A stretch of 64,000 nt of DNA from Texcoconibacillus texcoconensis (GTDB lineage Bacteria > Bacillota > Bacilli > Bacillales > Salisediminibacteriaceae), in contig NZ_JACHHB010000007.1 in the NCBI RefSeq assembly GCF_014202575.1, forward strand, positions 1-64,000, in the 5' to 3' direction. Position numbers and translations under genes: made by a program. Positions 61,493-64,000 of this stretch are shown in pieces (position 1 is the stretch's first letter; each line of letters starts with the position of its first letter). The notes beneath the pieces are model-generated. The model saw only the letters and a list, made by a program, of their open reading frames with translations. It was not told where the DNA came from and did no database searches.

Positions 61493-61873
61493 TTACCACG
61501 GCTTTCTAGGAAAATCTTCTTTCTTATCTTTAGGGCCTTTATCATCATGTTTTTTATCATCGTCAGAGCATCTGTCTTTCTTTTTCTTATCATCCTCATT
61601 AAGCATTTCAATGACATTTTCGAGTTTATATTGTAATAACATCTCTTTTTTTATCGTACTTTGTAACATTTTTTCAGTACTTTTATTCATATCTAATAAG
61701 TCCTCGATTGTTTCCGCTTTACATAACCCGGCTTGAAGTTTTTCCCCTTCTGCATTGATAATATGAGATAACCCAATTTCTTCCATGGCAATAGACGTCA
61801 ATAATAAATTGATGACTTCTTCCCTCGTTAAGTCAATGTTAGGTGAAATATCAGGGATGTTTGGTAATGACAT
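61493..61873 (-). CDS. PNIPDI-family protein with charged tail
   Basis: A 126-residue protein on the opposite strand, with MSLPNIPDISPNIDLTREEV, then LLLTSIAMEEIGLSHIINAE, and IKKEMLLQYKLENVIEML. The last 30 residues form a hydrophilic Lys/Asp-rich tail (KKKKDRCSDDDKKHDDKG) with one cysteine. The tail could serve for cross-linking, as in other coat or exosporium proteins, but that is a guess. AAAGGAGGAAA precedes the ATG. Confidence 0.75.
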   Translation of the reverse strand: MSLPNIPDISPNIDLTREEVINLLLTSIAMEEIGLSHIINAEGEKLQAGLCKAETIEDLLDMNKSTEKMLQSTIKKEMLLQYKLENVIEMLNEDDKKKKDRCSDDDKKHDDKGPKDKKEDFPRKPW

Positions 61874-62107
61874 ATATTTTCCTCCTTTAATTACCTCTTA
61901 AGTATAATGTCATCATATGGTTATACACCTAATTTGGTTCCTTTATGTGTATTTTTTTAAGCTTGTCGGGGAAATTAACCCTTAACAGGGGTGTGAAAAG
62001 TGAAAATGATGATTGATGAAAAAGTGTCAAAAAGAAAATCTTAACAACCCTATATACATGTAGTATGATGAAAAAGATAGATTGCTAGAGAAAAATGGGG
62101 TGCTTGT

Positions 62108-62956
62108 GTGAGTAAAAGCGTAAAAATTGTAACTGACTCCACTGTTGATTTGCCAAGAGAGGAATTGGAAGCTTTAGGTGTTACCGTGGTCCCTCTTACC
62201 GTCACGATTGATGGGCAATCGTATATCGATGGTGTTGATATTAAACCGAATGAATTTATAGCAAAACTGAAAACTGCAGAAAAAATTCCACAAAGCTCAC
62301 AACCTTCTCCTGGTGTGTTTAAAGATGTATATGATCGTCTAGGTGAGGATGGGAGTTCAGTCATATCTATTCACATGACAAGTGGCATGAGTGGTACATA
62401 TACTTCAGCTCAAACTGCAGCTGAGATGACAGATACCGATGTCTCTGTTATTGATTCTTCCTTTATTTCTGTTGCATTAAGTTTTCAAGTAAAGGAAGCA
62501 GTGAATTTGGCGAAACAAGGAGCAACAAAAGACGATATTTTAGCGAAAATAGAAGAAGTGAAAGAGCATACTTCGTTATACATTATGGTGGATACATTAG
62601 AGTACTTAGTTAAAGGTGGGCGTATTGGTCGAGGTAAAGGACTGGTTGGCTCATTGTTAAAAATTAAACCAATTGCTTCATTAGCTGATGGGGTATACAC
62701 ACCGGTATCAAAGGTACGAACATACGTACAAATGATTAATCAGTTTCGGAAGACGTTATTGGAGGAAACTGAAGGGAAGAAGATCGCTGGTATCGGGATT
62801 GCTCATGCGGAAGCCAATGAACTAGCTGAAAAGTTAAAATCGTCTATAAAAGGTGCAACAGGTTATAATGATATTTCAATTATTGAAACAACACCTATCA
62901 TTAGTACACATGCTGGTCCAGGAGCGATCGCGCTCATGTACTATACGGAAACGTAA
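62108..62956 (+). CDS. DegV-family fatty-acid-binding protein
   Basis: A 282-residue DegV protein. Family blocks are present: IVTDSTVDLP near residue 8, the fatty-acid carboxylate site SSQPSPGVF near 62 and HMTSGMSGTY near 90, followed by LEYLVKGGRIGRGKGLVGSLLKIKPI. DegV/FakB proteins bind fatty acids for phosphorylation by FakA, which feeds exogenous fatty acids into phospholipids. GTG 62108 is the start, with GGGGTG upstream. Monocistronic with a terminator after it. Confidence 0.88.
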   Translation: MSKSVKIVTDSTVDLPREELEALGVTVVPLTVTIDGQSYIDGVDIKPNEFIAKLKTAEKIPQSSQPSPGVFKDVYDRLGEDGSSVISIHMTSGMSGTYTSAQTAAEMTDTDVSVIDSSFISVALSFQVKEAVNLAKQGATKDDILAKIEEVKEHTSLYIMVDTLEYLVKGGRIGRGKGLVGSLLKIKPIASLADGVYTPVSKVRTYVQMINQFRKTLLEETEGKKIAGIGIAHAEANELAEKLKSSIKGATGYNDISIIETTPIISTHAGPGAIALMYYTET

Positions 62957-62996
62957 ACAAAAACGAGGGATGACTCAGTCCCTCGTTTTGTTTACG
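62952..62996. terminator. bidirectional terminator
   Basis: AAACGAGGGA-tgactcag-TCCCTCGTTT with A/T runs on both sides, between convergent genes. Confidence 0.88.
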
Positions 62997-62997
62997 T

Positions 62998-63333
62998 TTA
63001 TAATGTGATAACCGAGTACTCCTTTGATAAATCAATGAATGCTTTCATCGATGAAACTTCGCCAACGACGAGTTCATTTGATAATTGATAATAGTCAATG
63101 CATGTTTTACAACCAAGAATAGGAACACCATTTTCCTCCATTTCTTTCAAATGTAAGGATGCGAAATGACGATCAGTTAAGGTATAGACGCCTTTGTTGA
63201 TTGTGAATATTGCTGCAGGTTTATCGTCTTCTTGTTTTAATAACGTAAAGTAGTTTTCTAACAGAGACCTACCCAGCTCTTCTTCTCCACTCCCAAGATG
63301 TTCAGATGTAAGTAAAATGATATTGTTCTTCAT
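62998..63333 (-). CDS. DsrE-family protein like the YedF C-terminal domain
   Basis: A 111-residue protein. The opening IILLTSEHLGSGEEELGRSL and the block LGCKTCIDYYQLSNELVVGE resemble the C-terminal domain of YedF, a protein associated with selenium metabolism, and more generally DsrE/F. The cysteines in GCKTC could carry sulfur or selenium. The N-terminal TusA-like domain of YedF is missing. AGGAGGATA precedes the ATG. It could be tied to the chalcogen reductase at 42.8-48.2 kb, but this is an inference. Confidence 0.7.
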   Translation of the reverse strand: MKNNIILLTSEHLGSGEEELGRSLLENYFTLLKQEDDKPAAIFTINKGVYTLTDRHFASLHLKEMEENGVPILGCKTCIDYYQLSNELVVGEVSSMKAFIDLSKEYSVITL

Positions 63334-63563
63334 GTTTTATCCTCCTTCTTATTTAACAGCACATATGTACTAATTCAATACATTATGTTTAATTTTGGCA
63401 ACGATAAGATGTAAAGTTCAACAAATTGTGACATATTTATGTGGTTTTTGTGAAAAATTTAACACAGCTATTTTTGCAGACCGTGGTTTCCGTTACGATA
63501 TAAAGGGAGTGATTATGAGAATTGGTTTTTATATTTATATGATGAATAGGAGGATTTAAAAGA

Positions 63564-64000
63564 ATGAAAACGAAAAATCGTTGGCTGATTGCATTATCTG
63601 CGATATCGATTCACTTATCGATCGGATCTGCTTACGCCTACAGTGTATTTCAAAATCCGATTTCTCAACAGGTGGGGTGGGAATCAACGCAGATATCATT
63701 GGCTTTTACGATCGCGATCTTTTTTCTAGGTTTATCTGCTGCATTCTTCGGCCCGTTTGTAGAAAAAAATGGTCCGAGGAAATCAGCACTCTTAGCTGCG
63801 ACTTTATTCTCAACAGGAACGATTGGATCCGGTGTAGCCGTTGCTTTTGAGTCACTGCCATTGTTTTTATTATTTTATGGAGCGATTGGTGGGATCGGAT
63901 TAGGATTAGGGTATATTTCACCTGTTTCGACATTAGTGAAATGGTTTCCAGACCGTCGTGGACTAGCAACAGGAATGGCAGTGTTCGGGTTTGGGGCAGG
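63564..64000 (+). CDS. OFA-family MFS transporter (5' part, cut by window end)
   Basis: The first 145 residues of a major facilitator protein of the oxalate/formate antiporter (OFA) family. The typical start is [14 protein letters not shown], followed by [13 protein letters not shown], then helices 2-4, [32 protein letters not shown], a hallmark of this group. Members carry small carboxylates such as oxalate, formate or pyruvate; substrate unknown. AGGAGG lies nine bases before ATG 63564. No stop is reached before the window ends. Confidence 0.85.
   Translation, partial: MKTKNRWLIALSAISIHLSIGSAYAYSVFQNPISQQVGWESTQISLAFTIAIFFLGLSAAFFGPFVEKNGPRKSALLAATLFSTGTIGSGVAVAFESLPLFLLFYGAIGGIGLGLGYISPVSTLVKWFPDRRGLATGMAVFGFGA

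Noticed and set aside
1-64000. CRISPR arrays, insertion sequences, prophage and tRNA genes
   Set aside because: Looked for on both strands; no regularly spaced repeats with spacers, transposase or integrase genes, or tRNA cloverleafs were seen. The only regular repeats are coding (ponA tail and 351-base units).

Overview
The window looks like the chromosome of a low-GC, endospore-forming member of the Bacillaceae. It carries spore genes (sspM, a ypeB-like gene, YheC/YheD-type coat ATP-grasp proteins), bacillithiol genes (bshA, bshB1), and the gene order ypjC-ypjD-dapB-mgsA-bshB1-bshA-cca-birA-panBCD-dinG-ypmB-aspB-asnS-dnaD-nth-ypoC-ponA-recU-yppC known from Bacillus subtilis. Several extracytoplasmic proteins are strongly acidic (the YpeB-like protein, PBP1), which fits an alkaliphilic or haloalkaliphilic relative; that part is inference.

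Layout. 1-240: the 3' part of a 5S rRNA with its terminator, joined to sequence that is not 5S. 0.67-4.4 kb: a lipoprotein, a solitary YpeB-like germination protein, the SRP (4.5S-type) RNA and a YitT-family membrane protein. 4.57-23.5 kb: a long housekeeping block on the plus strand for lysine/DAP, methylglyoxal, bacillithiol, tRNA CCA addition, biotin, pantothenate, DinG, aspartate aminotransferase, asparaginyl-tRNA synthetase, DnaD and endonuclease III. Between dinG and ypmB sit a degenerate metallo-beta-lactamase-fold protein and an MtaD-like deaminase. 23.7-30.3 kb: ponA and recU (minus), yppC, sspM, a RacA-like DNA-binding protein, yppE, a lipoprotein and a DUF2524 protein. 30.5-40.6 kb: nicotinamidase-like hydrolase, AEC transporter, two thioredoxin-fold proteins, a phosphoesterase, ypgR/cvfC, a sigma-1.1-like small protein, two bacterial PH-domain membrane proteins, a DUF2777-like protein, and a TelA-family protein with a partner.

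41.0-48.2 kb: tatA-tatC directly followed by a five-gene operon for a Tat-exported molybdopterin oxidoreductase of the polysulfide/thiosulfate/selenite reductase type (catalytic subunit, four-cluster ferredoxin, NrfD-type membrane anchor, TorD-type chaperone, and an unusual extra polyferredoxin). A DsrE/YedF-C-like protein at 63.0 kb may belong to the same sulfur/selenium physiology. 49.5-50.9 kb: the deoxynucleoside kinases dck and dgk.

51.2-61.9 kb is the most unusual part. Three ATP-grasp genes of the YheC/YheD type (two short tandem copies and one double-length protein) face a cluster of small helical proteins that begin with a PNIPDI-type motif (five family members, one divergent), together with a large DUF11-like repeat protein that has no signal peptide. 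Sequences resembling mother-cell sigma-K promoters (AC-N16-CATAnnnTA) precede the two short ATP-grasp genes, and CATAnnnTA boxes lie in front of several small genes. The first small protein ends in a tail that resembles the last strands of the DUF11-like repeat, and the final repeat of the neighbouring large protein lacks exactly that segment. I read the region as a late-sporulation, spore-surface locus; this is inference. The right edge holds a DegV protein, the DsrE-like protein and the start of an OFA-type MFS transporter cut by the window end.
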